From Trifolium pratense (lineage: Eukaryota > Streptophyta > Magnoliopsida > Fabales > Fabaceae), in contig NC_060060.1 of the NCBI RefSeq assembly GCF_020283565.1, positions 42,532,001-42,596,000 on the forward strand: a stretch of DNA of 64,000 nt. The letters are read 5' to 3'. Of this stretch, positions 23,201-33,510 are shown in pieces. The translations under genes were made by a program, and so were the position numbers. The first letter of the stretch is position 1, and each line of letters begins with the position of its first letter. The notes under the pieces were generated by a model that saw only the letters and a list, made by a program, of their open reading frames with translations, searched no databases and was not told the origin of the DNA.

Positions 23201-24270
23201 CACTGAATTATTTATTCACCATGACATGATATTCAGAGACTTTTAGAGAACACTTTCCGACTTGATCTTGAAGCAACACGAGAGTAAGATATCTTTTAGT
23301 CTATATTTATTTCTGGTTTGAATTATGCTAGCAACATGCTCTCTAACACACTTTTTTATTGGTTGAAATTCTCATGTGTCCCACTAAATTTATGTGGGGC
23401 ATACTTGATTTAGCGGAATTAATTTGAATTTCAACCAATAGAAGGGCGTGCTAGAGAGTATGTTCCTAGCACTCCTCTTCTGGTTTAGCTATTACATAAC
23501 GTTCCTCCTATTTAAACTATTTCTTATACATGGTATACATAAGCAAGACATTTCACATTATCTTAATTACAAAATACTCAGCGAGTCAGTTTACATTGTG
23601 TGAGTAGATTCAAAAGTTCCATTGTCTTGTTGCGAGTTGCAACCACTCCAAAATAGAAAAGGAAGCATTTTTCACAAATTAAAAGTCTTATCCAGCAAAT
23701 TTGAACTCTGAAGAAACAAATGCCTAGTAAAATCGGATATTTATGTTTAATTATTAGGTCGCTTCTTTTGTCTTGTCTCACTTTGTTTAGTTGTGATTCG
23801 GTAGGTACTGTATAGCAGATGACAGTTTAATTAATGCCATTGAATTCCTGGATCTAGGTGATGGTGCTGGTTGGGAGTTGCTTCAGGTATATACTATATG
23901 TCTTTCAGAATGGGAAACTATAAGTGCATGGCTCTGAATGAGTGTGCACTAAAAATAAAACTGTCCAAAAAATAGCTTATTTTCATAAACCCTCGTTTAT
24001 ACTTTATAGAAACATGTTGTGCGGAGGTTACCCTTGTTCTGTCTTTGATTGTAGATGCCGTATTATGTATAAACTCTTTCTTATATGATAAACATTTATT
24101 GCTACATCAAATTCAACTGTGAACTTCCAATTCAGTGGCTTCTATCAAATGTTAATGATATGCATATGCTGCTCTCATGATTTCAGGCAATGCTTAATGC
24201 CGACTTTCGAAAGAGACCAACTGCAGAGGCTGTTCTCAATCATAGGTTTATGACTGGGGAAGTCCTTTAA
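20208..24270 (+). CDS. Plastid-directed protein-kinase-fold protein, probable pseudokinase, eleven exons
   Basis: Exons: 20208-20470, 20564-20621, 21266-21346, 21418-21489, 21591-21820, 21923-21994, 22834-22947, 23034-23115, 23237-23283, 23805-23886, 24187-24270. Every phase agrees; 394 residues. The first 45 residues are rich in Ser/Thr and poor in acids (MGVAAVPLSMSLFSSTKS), like a chloroplast transit peptide. The kinase fold is suggested by TPVLFKVYPG (beta-3 strand with lysine), a helix RRRRFIIKLLQGALRGLAYMH, and ADFRKRPTAEAVLNHRFM (subdomain XI). Where active kinases have HRDLKPxN this protein has HQSLGPFSVSLN, and RDLAFSA stands where DFG is expected. The catalytic Asp and metal-binding DFG are therefore absent, and I infer a pseudokinase. 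The exact Arabidopsis orthologue was not identified. Intron 6 carries a LINE fragment; the 3' end is duplicated at 30955-32160. Confidence 0.85.
20655..20745. mobile_element. Short foldback element in intron 2 of the pseudokinase gene
   Basis: TGATTCACCGTGATTTTGCA pairs imperfectly with the complement of TGCAAAATCACTGTAGATCACCG style sequence about 40 bp downstream. It is probably the core of a small MITE whose ends lie near CTATGTTTGT and ACCAAACATA. Confidence 0.55.
20838..21105. mobile_element. Foldback MITE in intron 2 of the pseudokinase gene
   Basis: The left segment, with ACTTATTTGAACTTATCTAC and CATAAGC words, is roughly complementary to the right segment with GCTTATTTATAAGCAC and CTTACGCTATAAAG; both carry many ATAAGC/GCTTAT words. 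It ends in ATCCAAACAGGGTCTTA, a common MITE terminus. Confidence 0.55.
22078..22412 (+). mobile_element. LINE reverse-transcriptase 3' fragment in intron 6
   Basis: Translated pieces read WFGHVERRH, RGRPKKTIRETIKKDL and YDRALWRHLIYVVGPN in one orientation. These match the well-known C-terminal tail of plant RT-like polyproteins (WFGHV.RR ... GRPKKT...L). Stops and frameshifts break it. It sits in sense inside the pseudokinase intron. Confidence 0.75.
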
Positions 24271-24429
24271 ATTTCAAGATCAAAAGAATATGTCTGTCGC
24301 TATGAAATATATCTACCACATGGCTCGCCGTGCCTGTAAATATTCATTTTTTGGGGGAATATATGTATATCTTGAATTTGCATTGCTTTTTCAGAAGCAG
24401 CAATGGTATTGTAAATATTTATAATCTGA
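24271..24429. other. Probable 3' UTR of the pseudokinase gene
   Basis: The sequence between the stop codon and 24440 is conserved in the downstream duplicate (31994-32158). That fits an original transcribed 3' end with AT-rich polyadenylation context. Confidence 0.5.
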
Positions 24430-24885
24430 TATACAGGCAAGGTTATTTCAACTAATTAGAAAGGCAAATTTAATTTAATGATGACCATGATGATAATTAG
24501 TAATATAGGAACATGAATCATAAGTTACTAATCAACTAAAACCCTAAAAAAAAGGGAGAAATAATCAGTGTAATCAAGGGGGTTTAATTCAATTTCACAA
24601 GATCTCAAAGGTTTTAAACCCTAATTCGAGAAGATTCAACAATATGAAGTAGAATTCATTTGGAAGTGGGAGGTAAATATGTCCCGGTTTGCCGTTGGCT
24701 ATGAGGATGTTGCACATGATGTTGGGAACATTACTAATTTCTTTTGATCGGAAGCTACAAAATGGTATGAAACCTGAAGAAATTGACATGGAAGGTGCAA
24801 TAGATGGACTTGCCTTGTAAAAATGTGAATCCTTGGAGTATGGCAAATGTTCATTATTATAATTTTGAAGTGAATTCACGTTTTT
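24430..24885 (-). other. Chimeric fragment: duplicated intron/leader of the 115-residue gene fused to an unknown exon-like piece
   Basis: 24430-24655 is a third copy of sequence found at 26046-26075 and 26240-26430 (GGGGGTTTAATTCAATTTCA, CTAATTCGAGAAGATTC). At about 24655 it switches to unrelated sequence with an open minus frame reading SMSISSGFIPFCSFRSKEIS and IANGKPGHIYLPLPN. I do not recognise that piece. It may be a captured exon or chance reading frame. Confidence 0.45.
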
Positions 24886-25511
24886 AAAGATCTATTGAAA
24901 TTATTTGAATATGGCAAATGTTAATGAGTGCTCCCGAATTTTTATGGTAAAATCAACGCAATGAAAATTGAAGTGTTTAATTTTTTGAATAAAAAGTTTA
25001 TTTAAATGGAATGCTTAAAGAGTGCCCCGGGGCTTCATTAGCAAAGACCCTTTGAATATTTATACACCATAACTTGAATGGAATGATTTTTTTTCACCAA
25101 AGGAGTACATATTATTACCATAGTAAAACAAACTCAATATACATAAAAATTTAAGCATGGCTTTTATTGCAAGTCTGCAGCAACGAACTAAAAACATTAC
25201 TAATGAAAGAGACTAGAACATGAAGCAGAAGAGAGGAAGATAGGTTTAAATATGTGGAAATTCCAAATTAAGAGGAAAAGTATTCATATGACACATATAT
25301 GTATGAATCTTGAAGCACACAAAGATTAGCAAAACATAGTCGTAAACAAGTGGGAATCCAAGAAAAGAATACACTAAAAGAGCATTACACATAACACACC
25401 CAAATTATAGAATAACTTTGTGCATACACCATAGAGCTGAGCATAGCATAACCCACATGATTCCAACCTATAACGAGAAGTACTTGAGTAACAGTTCATC
25501 TTTCCCTTTCT
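24886..25511. other. Spacer with no gene seen
   Basis: AT-rich DNA. The right end, from about 25408 (ATAGAATAACTTTGTGCATA), is shared with 28884 onward and is the start of the B duplication. Confidence 0.45.
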
Positions 25512-26032
25512 TCAGACCCTCTCATTCTTCTTATTCTTCTTGTTCTTCTTGTTCTTCTTCTTCCTTGCCACGGGGCTGTCGATATTAGTCTCGCAATTTG
25601 GCTTCTTGAGCTTACTGCATGAAGCTATAGCCTCTGAATTTTTTTGAAATGTCTTAAGCAGTTCATCCAACATTTTGCGACTGCGCAAGGCATCTTCCTC
25701 CTGGTTAGGAGACATTGATACTAAAAAATGAAAATATGTTTTGAAAGAAAGTAAATTTGTGTGAAAAGCAAAGTTTGAAGAAAAACTTGCCTCATCAAAG
25801 TCAGAGTCAAGGTAATCCATTTCCATTACGCGTGAGAAGTCTTTCTCTGTGTATTTTCTTTTTTTTGAACAGCCTTCTTCCTCTGTGTATTGTGTTTATT
25901 TATCATCAATCAAATAATAAATGCATACATTAAACAAACAGCAAGAAAGAAGAACCAATAAATAAAAAGTGATCGATGATTTGAGTTACCTAGTGATTGC
26001 ATTTGCACTGGTGATTTCACCGGGAGACCCAT
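25512..26032 (-). CDS. Unrecognised 115-residue charged protein, copy 1
   Basis: Exons in coding order: 26032-25990, 25882-25787, 25720-25512. The model gives MGLPVKSPVQMQSL, then EEEGCSKKRKYTEKDFSRVM, an acidic MDYLDSDFDEA, then ISMSPNQEEDALRSRKMLDE, a short predicted helix LLKTFQKNSEAIASC, and a lysine/asparagine tail (KKKNKKNKKNKK) like a nuclear localisation signal. I do not recognise the family. Support for coding comes from copy 2 at 28987-29505: the two differ by one codon lost, two codons gained and three codons lost, all multiples of three, with all splice sites kept. A conserved non-coding leader lies upstream (26470-26585). No enzyme motif is visible. A short nuclear protein or adaptor is a guess only. 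Confidence 0.55.
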
Positions 26033-26585
26033 CTTTTCTAGCCGGCAAGGTTATTTCAACTAATGATGATGATGATAATTAGTAATATAGGAATATGTAT
26101 ATTGATGTATTTGGTTTAAAATTTAGTACAGATACATTCACTTTTGTTAACCTCCTTTTGCTTATATTTTGGGACGGAGTAGTATGTATGTATTCACGAA
26201 ACCCTAAGTTATTACAAAGGTTTTAAACCCTAATAATCACACAGATTTAATTTAATGATGATGATAATTAGTATTATAGGAACATCAACCATAAGTTTAC
26301 TAATCAACGAAAACCCTGAAAAAAAATAGGAGAAATAATCGGTGTAATCGAGGGGGTTTAATTCAATTTCACATAATCTCAAAGGTTTTAAACCCTAATT
26401 CGAGAAGATTCGACAATATGAAGTAGAATGAATTTATCAAAAGAATGAAAATAATAATAATAATACCTACCTTTGAGCGCGTTCGTCGATAGAGAGAGAC
26501 GAGGGAAGGATTATAGAAAGGCACCAATGGAAGAAAACAAACTGATCCTTTGATGAATAATGAATATCGCAACTGTAGAACCAAA
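26033..26585 (-). promoter_or_regulatory. Probable 5' UTR exon and leader intron of the 115-residue gene, copy 1
   Basis: On the minus strand, CT-rich sequence ending CGACGAACGCGCTCAAAG then GTAGGTATT (about 26470) looks like a leader exon with a donor site. The same block is conserved in copy 2 (29950-30080). In between is intron-like DNA with AAACCCTAA words and one Stowaway-like half end (ACTACTCCGTCCCAAAATAT at about 26180). Confidence 0.45.
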
Positions 26586-26611
26586 CAATCAATTATTATA
26601 TTTATATATAA

Positions 26612-28292
26612 CTAGAACATCTACCGTGCACGAGACTAATTAGCAGTGAGATATGTAATTATATTACGATATCATAATTGCAATAATATAAGGTATATGC
26701 AAATTTTTGAATAACATTAAACGATAGTTCAACAATAATTTTGGAAGGAAGATACGGAAGACTTCCTTATGGACCACATTCGAAGTTTTAGTCGTATCTT
26801 CGCCGTCATCGTCGATGATCAATATTTTTAATCCTTCTCTAGAAGTAACTCTTGAAATCGCAACATACAGTTGACCATGTGAAAATACTAGCGACGGAAG
26901 ATATATCCCAATATGCTTTAAAGATTGTCTCTGACTCTTATTAATAGTCATCGCAAAAGAAATCATTAAAGGAAATTGTCTCCGTTAAAATTTAAAAGAA
27001 ATTCTTACGTCAGATGGTGTCAGAGAAAATCTAGGTATGAAAACCCGATCACAAATATTACTTCTTGAAATAATTTTTTCTTCAAGAGCACGTTTTCTCA
27101 ATCTTTTAATAATGATTCTTGTTCCATTGCATAATCATAATTTTTTATTCAAAATCGTTAATACTGCAGCTTTAAATCTCAACTTGTGATTTGGGAGTCC
27201 CGACGTAGAAACCGTGTTAAAAAATTCGGGAGTATGAACATCATCGACTGTTTGACCATCTACATTCTGTGCTAGTGGAGTATCATAACTCAAATATGTT
27301 TTTTCTTCACCAGGAATTACATCCAACATATAATCATTTATTGTGTCGACTATTGAATTTTTAGGAGGTAATATAACTCTATTTTGGAAACACGTTATAT
27401 CGTTCATGTTTTGTAAAAGTTGAGGATATGTGCTTTCGACGATAGAAGCAAGAGGATCACCTGAATTTGGAATCAATAAATCTGATGGAATGCAAGTTCT
27501 AAATCATCATCGTTGTCATCTTCAATTTCTCCATCGCCAACACCCAAAATCCATTCATAAAACAATCTTCGTTGATCCGAAAAGGTTAGGATACATTGTT
27601 AGCAAAAGAAACAAATGTGAATAAGTGATTTTTTCGTAATTAATAATATAGTCACGTTGATATATACCTAAAGTCAACTACTATTTGCATAAATATCACC
27701 TTGATATATATTTGCAGTAATACAATCAACCATACCCTTCAACATGAAGAAACTTTTAAGTTCAGAAAGACATTAAAAAAATATATATTTTTCTTAGCAT
27801 GTTTAGTTAAGAAAAAATAACTTTTAAGTCCAATGATTTTTTTCTTTCCGTAAATAGAAGCACTAAGAAAATGGTTAACATGTTTAGTTAATTAGTATAA
27901 AATATTGAATTAGGGTAAAAAAATATAAATTTTTTCAAAAAATAAAACACTAAGAAAATGTATGATTTGATGATTTGCTAGATTTCTAATTATCGGTTTT
28001 AATTGTTTAAACTGCGCAATGTAATTTGATGGTGTTTAATTGTTGCATGAAATCTTTCCTATGAAAATAGGTGTTTATAAATTATTGCATATAATTTTAA
28101 TTACAATTAGTATAGTTGCCATAGTAGTTGAAAATATTGTCTTTTATTAAAGGGTTGTGGGTTCGAATCCTAGTCAAGACAAAATTGTATTTTTTTTTTT
28201 AATAAAAATTGCAAGATAAAATGGAGGGAAAACGGAGAAAACAAATTAGGGTTTAGGGTTTGCTTATATATACAAGCTTATAATATAAAAGA
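26612..28292 (-). mobile_element. Helitron with exactly defined ends, carrying a broken helicase
   Basis: On the minus strand the element starts TCTTTTATATTATAAGC after a host A, and ends TCTCGTGCACGGTAGATGTT then CTAG before a host T. That is the expected Helitron form: 5' TC, 3' CTRR, insertion between A and T, no target duplication. CGTGCACG near the 3' end is the likely hairpin remnant. The paralogous segment near 30115-30130 has the unfilled site: ATATATATAA joins TGATAATAGCC directly, exactly as predicted by removing 26612-28292. Length is 1681 bp. It holds a truncated Pif1-type helicase and no Rep domain, so it is non-autonomous. Confidence 0.9.
26664..27585 (-). pseudogene. Helitron Pif1-like helicase, C-terminal part, frameshifted
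   Basis: Minus-strand pieces in order: TFSDQRRLFYEWILGVGDGE, then after a frameshift LIPNSGDPLASIVESTYPQL, IPGEEKTYLSYDTPLAQN, HTPEFFNTVSTSGLPNHKLR; a break; NGTRLIIKRLRKRALEEKII; a stop; and [20 protein letters not shown] with [20 protein letters not shown]. This is the standard C-terminal half of plant Helitron helicases (motifs V and VI). Several frameshifts and stops show it is dead. The Walker A region and Rep domain are missing. Confidence 0.92.
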
Positions 28293-28986
28293 TGATAATA
28301 GCCAAATGGGTTGGTTGGTTGGTTACCCGGCCCATGAGAGATATCTACTAGTACCAATAATTTCTTTTAGCATCATCCCCTAAGTCTTCTCACACCCTCA
28401 GCTAATTTTTTAAAATATCTCTGTTTAGTTAATTACCAAACAAAATTAGTTATACAATATCATCAAAATAAATAAATAAATTTGTTACAAGTAATTGATG
28501 TGTTTAAATTCAACAATGTTTTAAGATTTCACGCTCATCTAGACAAATTCTTTTTTTTTTTTTTGTCGTTCGCTACTAAGTAGCGAAATGTTCAAACGTA
28601 TATAAGAAACTCACAACCTTCCCTCTCATTTCATCCGTTCAAAAAAAATTAATTAAACCCAGGAGGAAACCGAGAAGCACCAACACTTTGCCATCAGGGT
28701 CTGTCTACTTGCTCATTACGTATGTATGTCTGCCAAGCGCCAACACACACTTTCTCGGTCAAGTGCAGAAACCGAGAAGCACCAACACTTTTATATCTTG
28801 GTTTTTTTTTGGTAAGAGATTTTATATCTCTGTTTTAAAAAACAAAAACAAATTATAAAATAATAATAATAACACACTCTTTTAGAATAACTTTGTGCAT
28901 ACACCATAGAGCTGAGCATAGCATAACCCACATGATTCCAACCTATAACGAGAAGTACTTGAGTAACAGTTCATCTTTCCCTTTCT
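28293..28986. other. Junction region between duplicated segments
   Basis: 28293-28345 continues the host sequence interrupted by the Helitron and matches 30123-30175. A short palindrome TTCGCTACTAAGTAGCGAA lies at 28569-28587. The 23-bp phrase starting AACCGAGAAGCACCAACAC occurs at 28668 and 28768. From 28884 the B' duplicate begins. No gene is seen before 28987. Confidence 0.5.
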
Positions 28987-30175
28987 TCAGACCCTCTTAT
29001 TCTTCTTGTTCTTCTTGTTCTTCTTATTCCTTGCCACGGGGCTGTCGATATTAGTCTCGCAATTTGGCTTCTTGCGCTTACTGCATGAAGCTATAGCCTC
29101 TGAATTTTTTTGAAATGTCTTAAACAGTTCATCCAAGATTTTGCGACGGCGCAAGGCATCTTCCTCCTGGTTAGGAGACATTGATACTAAAAAATGAAAA
29201 TATGTTTTGAAAGAAAGTAAATTTGTGTGAAAAGCAAAGTTTGAAGAAAAACTTGCCGCATCATAGTCAGAGTCAAGGTAATCCGTTTCCATTACGCGTG
29301 AGAGGTCTTTCTCTGTCTCTGTGTATTTTCTTTTTTTTGAACAGCCTTCCTCTGTGTATTGTGTTTATTTATTTATCATCAATCAAATAATAAATGCATA
29401 CATTAAACAAACAGCAAGAAAGAAGAACCAATAAATAAAAAGTGATCGATGATTTGAGTTACCTAGTGATTGCATTTGCACTGGTGATTTCACCGGGAGA
29501 CCCATCTTTTCTAGCCGGCAAGGTTATTTCAACTAATGATGATGATGATAATTAGTAATATAGGAATATGTATATTGATGTATTTGGTTTAAAATTTAGT
29601 ACAGATACATTCACTTTTGTTAACCTCCTTTTGCTTATATTTTGGGACGGAGTAGTATGTATGTATTCACGAAACCCTAAGTTATTACAAAGGTTTTAAA
29701 CCCTAATAATCACACAGATTTAATTTAATGATGATGATAATTAGTATTATAGGAACATCAACCATAAGTTTACTAATCAACGAAAACCCTGAAAAAAAAT
29801 AGGAGAAATAATCGGTGTAATCGAGGGGGTTTAATTCAATTTCACATAATCTCAAAGGTTTTAAACCCTAATTCGAGAAGATTCGACAATATGAAGTAGA
29901 ATGAATTTATCAAAAGAATGAAAATAATAATAATAATACCTACCTTTGAGCGCGTTCGTCGATAGAGAGAGACGAGGGAAGGATTATAGAAAGGCACCAA
30001 TGGAAGAAAACAAACTGATCCTTTGTTTTTTTTGGTACATAACAAACTGATCCTTTGATGAATGAATATCGCAACTGTAGAACCAAACAATCAATTATTA
30101 TATTTATTTATATATATATATAATGATAATAGCCAAATGGGTTGGTTGGCTGGTTACCCGGCCCATGATTGATAT
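28884..30175. repeat. Segmental duplicate B' of 25408-26611 plus 28293-28345
   Basis: The whole block, gene, leader and flanks, is repeated in the same orientation with a handful of indels. The original copy is split by the Helitron. A small relic of the same block also lies at 32690-32790 (GCATACACTATAGAGTTGAG, TTCCTCTGTGTATTGTG). Confidence 0.88.
28987..29505 (-). CDS. Unrecognised 113-residue charged protein, copy 2
   Basis: Exons in coding order: 29505-29463, 29351-29253, 29186-28987, phases as in copy 1. It starts MGLPVKSPVQMQSL and then reads EEGCSKKRKYTETEKDLSRV. METDYLDSDYDAA replaces MEMDYLDSDFDEA, and the C-terminal Lys/Asn tail is three residues shorter. In-frame indels and preserved splice sites suggest both copies were functional when they diverged, or are very young. 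Function unknown. Leader and upstream DNA are duplicated too (to about 30120), but a small insertion (TTTTTTTTGGTACATAACAA at about 30025) interrupts the leader. Confidence 0.5.
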
Positions 30176-30954
30176 CTATTACTCACACCCCCGGTTTAGA
30201 TGCACATCCATGATATTTCCAATATGCTCCGCTCGTTACTTAGGAAGCAGATGTGTATATTAGCCAAAACTGCTAAAACACCGTTTGTATACTGCATAGC
30301 GAACGATTATGTTCGCAACTAGAAAACAAACTGGTTGGAGAGAGTAATTTATTTTATTTTTGTGTAAAAAAAAACATTAATTTATTTTTAATAAAATATA
30401 AGTTGAACAAATCACAACGATCCACCGTACCAAAAATATCACAAGTATCCATCCACCATTGTATAATTGAATGAATAGTAATATATATTTTTGTTACAAA
30501 TAGTAAATATATATTTAATCTATAACGAAACCTATCAATTGCAATATGTAAAAATAACTAATATTTTAAAAATATATTTAATCAATAATATATAGAAATT
30601 TAGAAACCCGTCAAAATATGTAAAAAAAGGTTTCAATATCCTATAGAGCCACGATTAACGAAGATATATACGAAATTTCTACGGTCATTAGGTGAAAATG
30701 AAAATTCTGACCATCAATTTATTTAAAGAATTGAAAATTCTTATCACTTAGATCATTTCCTAAGTATAGAACACCTTAATTTTACTACTAAAAAGAAAGG
30801 AAGGTTGCCTTAACTTAGTTTAAACTCTCACAAATGAATACTTGGGAAGAAAGAATGGGATAGTCCATATGAATAGATAAATAATTTTATAAAAAAAATC
30901 AAATAAATAAATAAAACATTGAACATTTAGTAAAAAAAAAAAAAAAGAGGACAT
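30176..30954. repeat. Segment C, duplicated at 32925-33950
   Basis: 30340-30954 matches 32935-33950 in the same orientation (AACAAATCACAAC, CCACCATTGTATA, TTTAAACTCTCACAAATGAA, TACTTGGGAAGA). Segment C lacks the SINE and the MITE found in the second copy and so shows the pre-insertion state. There are no reading frames. Confidence 0.75.
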
Positions 30955-32160
30955 AAGATAATATCTTCACTGAATTATTTATTCACCATGACATGATATT
31001 CAGAGACTTTTAAAGAACACTTTCCGACTTGATCTTGAAGCAACACGAGAGTAAGATATCTTTTAGTCTATATTTATTTCTGGTTTGAATTATGCTAGCA
31101 ACATGCTCTCTAATACACTCTTTCAAACATATTTTTTTATTGGTTGAAATTCTCATGCGTCCCACTAAATTTATGTAGTGCATACTTGATTTAGTGAAAT
31201 CAATTTGAATTTCAACCAATAGAAGGGCGTGCTAGAGAGTATGTTCCTAGCACTCCTCTTCTGGTTTAGCTATTACATAACGTTCCTCCTATTTAAACTA
31301 TTTCTTATACATGGTATACATAAGCAAGACATTTCACATTATCTTAAGTACAAACTCCTCAGCGAGTCAGTTTACATTGTGTGAGTAGATTCAAAAGTTC
31401 CATATTGTCTTGTTGCAAGTTGCAACCACTCCAAAATAGAAAAAGGAAGTGTTTTTCATAAAATAAAAGTCTTATCCAGCAAGTTTGAACTATGAAGAAG
31501 CAAATGCCTAGTAAAATCGGATATTTATGTTTAATTATTAGGCCGTTTCTTTTGTCTTGTCTCACTTTGTTTTATTGTGTTTCGGTAGGTACTGCATAGC
31601 AGATGACAGTTTAGTTAATGCCATCGAATTCCTGGATCTAGGTGATGGTGCCGGTTGGGAGTTGCTTCAGGTATATACCACGTCTTTCAGAATGGGAAAC
31701 TATCAGTGCAGGGCTCTGAAAGAGTGTGCGCTAAAAAATAGCTTATTTTCATAAACCCTCGTTTATGCTTTATTTACAACTTGTGCGGAGTTTACCCTTG
31801 TTCTGTCTTTGATTGTAGATGCCGTATTATGTATAAACTCTTTGTTATATATTGCTACATTAAATTCAACCGTGAACTTCCAATTAAGTGGATTCTAACA
31901 AATGTTGATGAAATGCTTAATGCCGACTTTCGAAAGAGACCAACTGCAGAGGCTGTTCTCAACCATAGGTTTATGACTGGGGAAGTCCTTTAAATTTCAA
32001 GATCAAAAGAATATGTTTGTCTCTATGAAATATATCTACCACATGGCTCACCGCGCCTGTAAATATTCATTTTTTGGGGGAATATATGTATATCTTGAAT
32101 TTGCATGGCTTTTTCACAAGCAGCAATGGTATTGTAAATATTTATAACATGATATACAGG
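30955..32160 (+). pseudogene. Partial duplicate of the pseudokinase gene 3' end
   Basis: Matches 23196-24440: exon 9 copy at 30998-31044, exon 10 copy near 31589-31670, last exon near 31909-31993, with the introns between them. The copy is almost intact in exon 10, but a deletion of about 33 bp has removed the end of the last intron, including its AG acceptor (ATGTTGATGAAATGCTTAAT replaces intron plus CAG). The first eight exons are absent. It cannot make the original protein. Confidence 0.9.
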
Positions 32161-32320
32161 CCAAAATCCTTTGTAGGTTTGCTGACGCGTTTCAAATTCT
32201 GTCCGTTTAACCTTATAATCTGTTTATAGCTCAACTAGTTTGACCAACGTGTTCGAGCGGAGTTTAAAAACACATTGTTAAAATTATGTCTGTTTAACCA
32301 TATAAACAGTGCCTGCAGTG

Positions 32321-32626
32321 CAATCGGGCCACTAATAACCATTAGATTAAGATCGTACGATCTAAAAATTAAGCTTAAACTTTCAATTTATAAACAATTA
32401 AAATTCATTATAAAATCTGCTGGACTGTCTAATCTTGATCGGACAGTCCGGATGCAGTGTCAGGGACTGCATGCAATCGGGCCACTAATAACCATTAGAT
32501 CAAGATCGTACGATCTAAAAATTAAGCTTAAACTTTCAATTTATAAACAATTAAAATTCATTATAAAATCTGCTGGACCGTCTAATCTTGATCGGACAGT
32601 CCGGATGCAGTGTCAGGGACTGCATG
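32321..32626. repeat. Two tandem copies of a 153-bp unit
   Basis: CAATCGGGCCACTAATAACC starts at 32321 and 32474. The copies differ at only a few bases (TTAAGATCG/TCAAGATCG, GGACTG/GGACCG). Each contains AATCTTGATCGGACAGTCCG and ends GACTGCATGCA. The 161-residue frame across it is only the repeat read through. Confidence 0.92.
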
Positions 32627-33185
32627 CAGCCGACTGCGTTGAATCCAAATCCCTAATAATAGGGTGCAAACTTATAGGACTTTCTGCATACACTATAGAG
32701 TTGAGCATACTTGTAGGAGGTCTTCCTCTGTGTATTGTGTGTTTATCATCAATCAAATAAGAAACCAATGGCAGATAAATAAATATAAGACAGACAAATC
32801 AACAGAAAAGACTTGTTTAGTCTTAACAGAAGAAACTAGGATTAGATCTCATTGATAAAATACAAAAGTTCATCGAACAACTAATATATCTTGTCTTGAA
32901 AATTAACTTGTTTATTTTATTTAGAATTAGAGGGAGTAATTTATTTTACTTTTGTGTTAAAAGAAACATTAGTTTTATTAATAAAGATATAAGTCGAACA
33001 AATCACAACTATTCTCTTTACCAAAAAAAAATATAACTATCCACCATTGTATAGTTGAATGAAAATAGCAATATATATATTTTCTGTTACAAATAGTAAA
33101 AATATATTTAATCTATAAAAAAAACCTGTCAATTGCAATATATAAAAATAACTAATGTTTTTTTAATCAATAAAAAATTTTTCCC

Positions 33186-33311
33186 ACTTGGGTTGGTGCA
33201 TTGGTATTGGTATTGGCTTGGGACCTGAGAGTGTGCTCCTCTTGAGGTCTGAGATTCGATTCTCTCTGGCGCCAATTTGGGTGGGCTAATTTAGCTTCAA
33301 AAAAAAAAAAA
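33186..33311 (+). mobile_element. tRNA-derived SINE with A-rich tail
   Basis: GGTTGGTGCATTGG near the start could be an A box, and GAGATTCGATTCTCTCTGG is a good B box. The element ends GGGTGGGCTAATTTAGC followed by a 12-A tail. The paralogous segment C near 30585-30600 lacks it, which supports insertion. Target duplication is not clear. Confidence 0.72.
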
Positions 33312-33510
33312 TCTTAGAACCACGTCAAAAAATATGAATCATGTCAAAAATAAGTAAAAACAATTTGAACATCCTACGAGGTCACAATTAACAAATATAC
33401 ATAGGAAATTTCTACCACTATTAGGTAGAAATCAAAATTCTAATCATCAATTTATTTAAAAATTTTAAAATTCTTATTGCTCAGATAAATTTATAGTAGG
33501 TATAAAACAC

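Noticed and set aside
26369..26584. 71-residue minus frame starting MVLQLRYSLF
   Set aside because: It covers the leader exon and leader intron of the 115-residue gene. The duplicate at 29842-30090 is interrupted out of frame, so it is not constrained as protein.
28130..28175. Possible tRNA gene from GGGTTCGAATCC
   Set aside because: The T-arm-like word lacks a matching stem and there is no acceptor or anticodon arm. It lies inside the Helitron and is probably a pol III-like relic or chance.
32275..32760. 161-residue plus frame
   Set aside because: It runs through the two 153-bp tandem repeats. The repeated peptide reflects the DNA repeat and has no family features.
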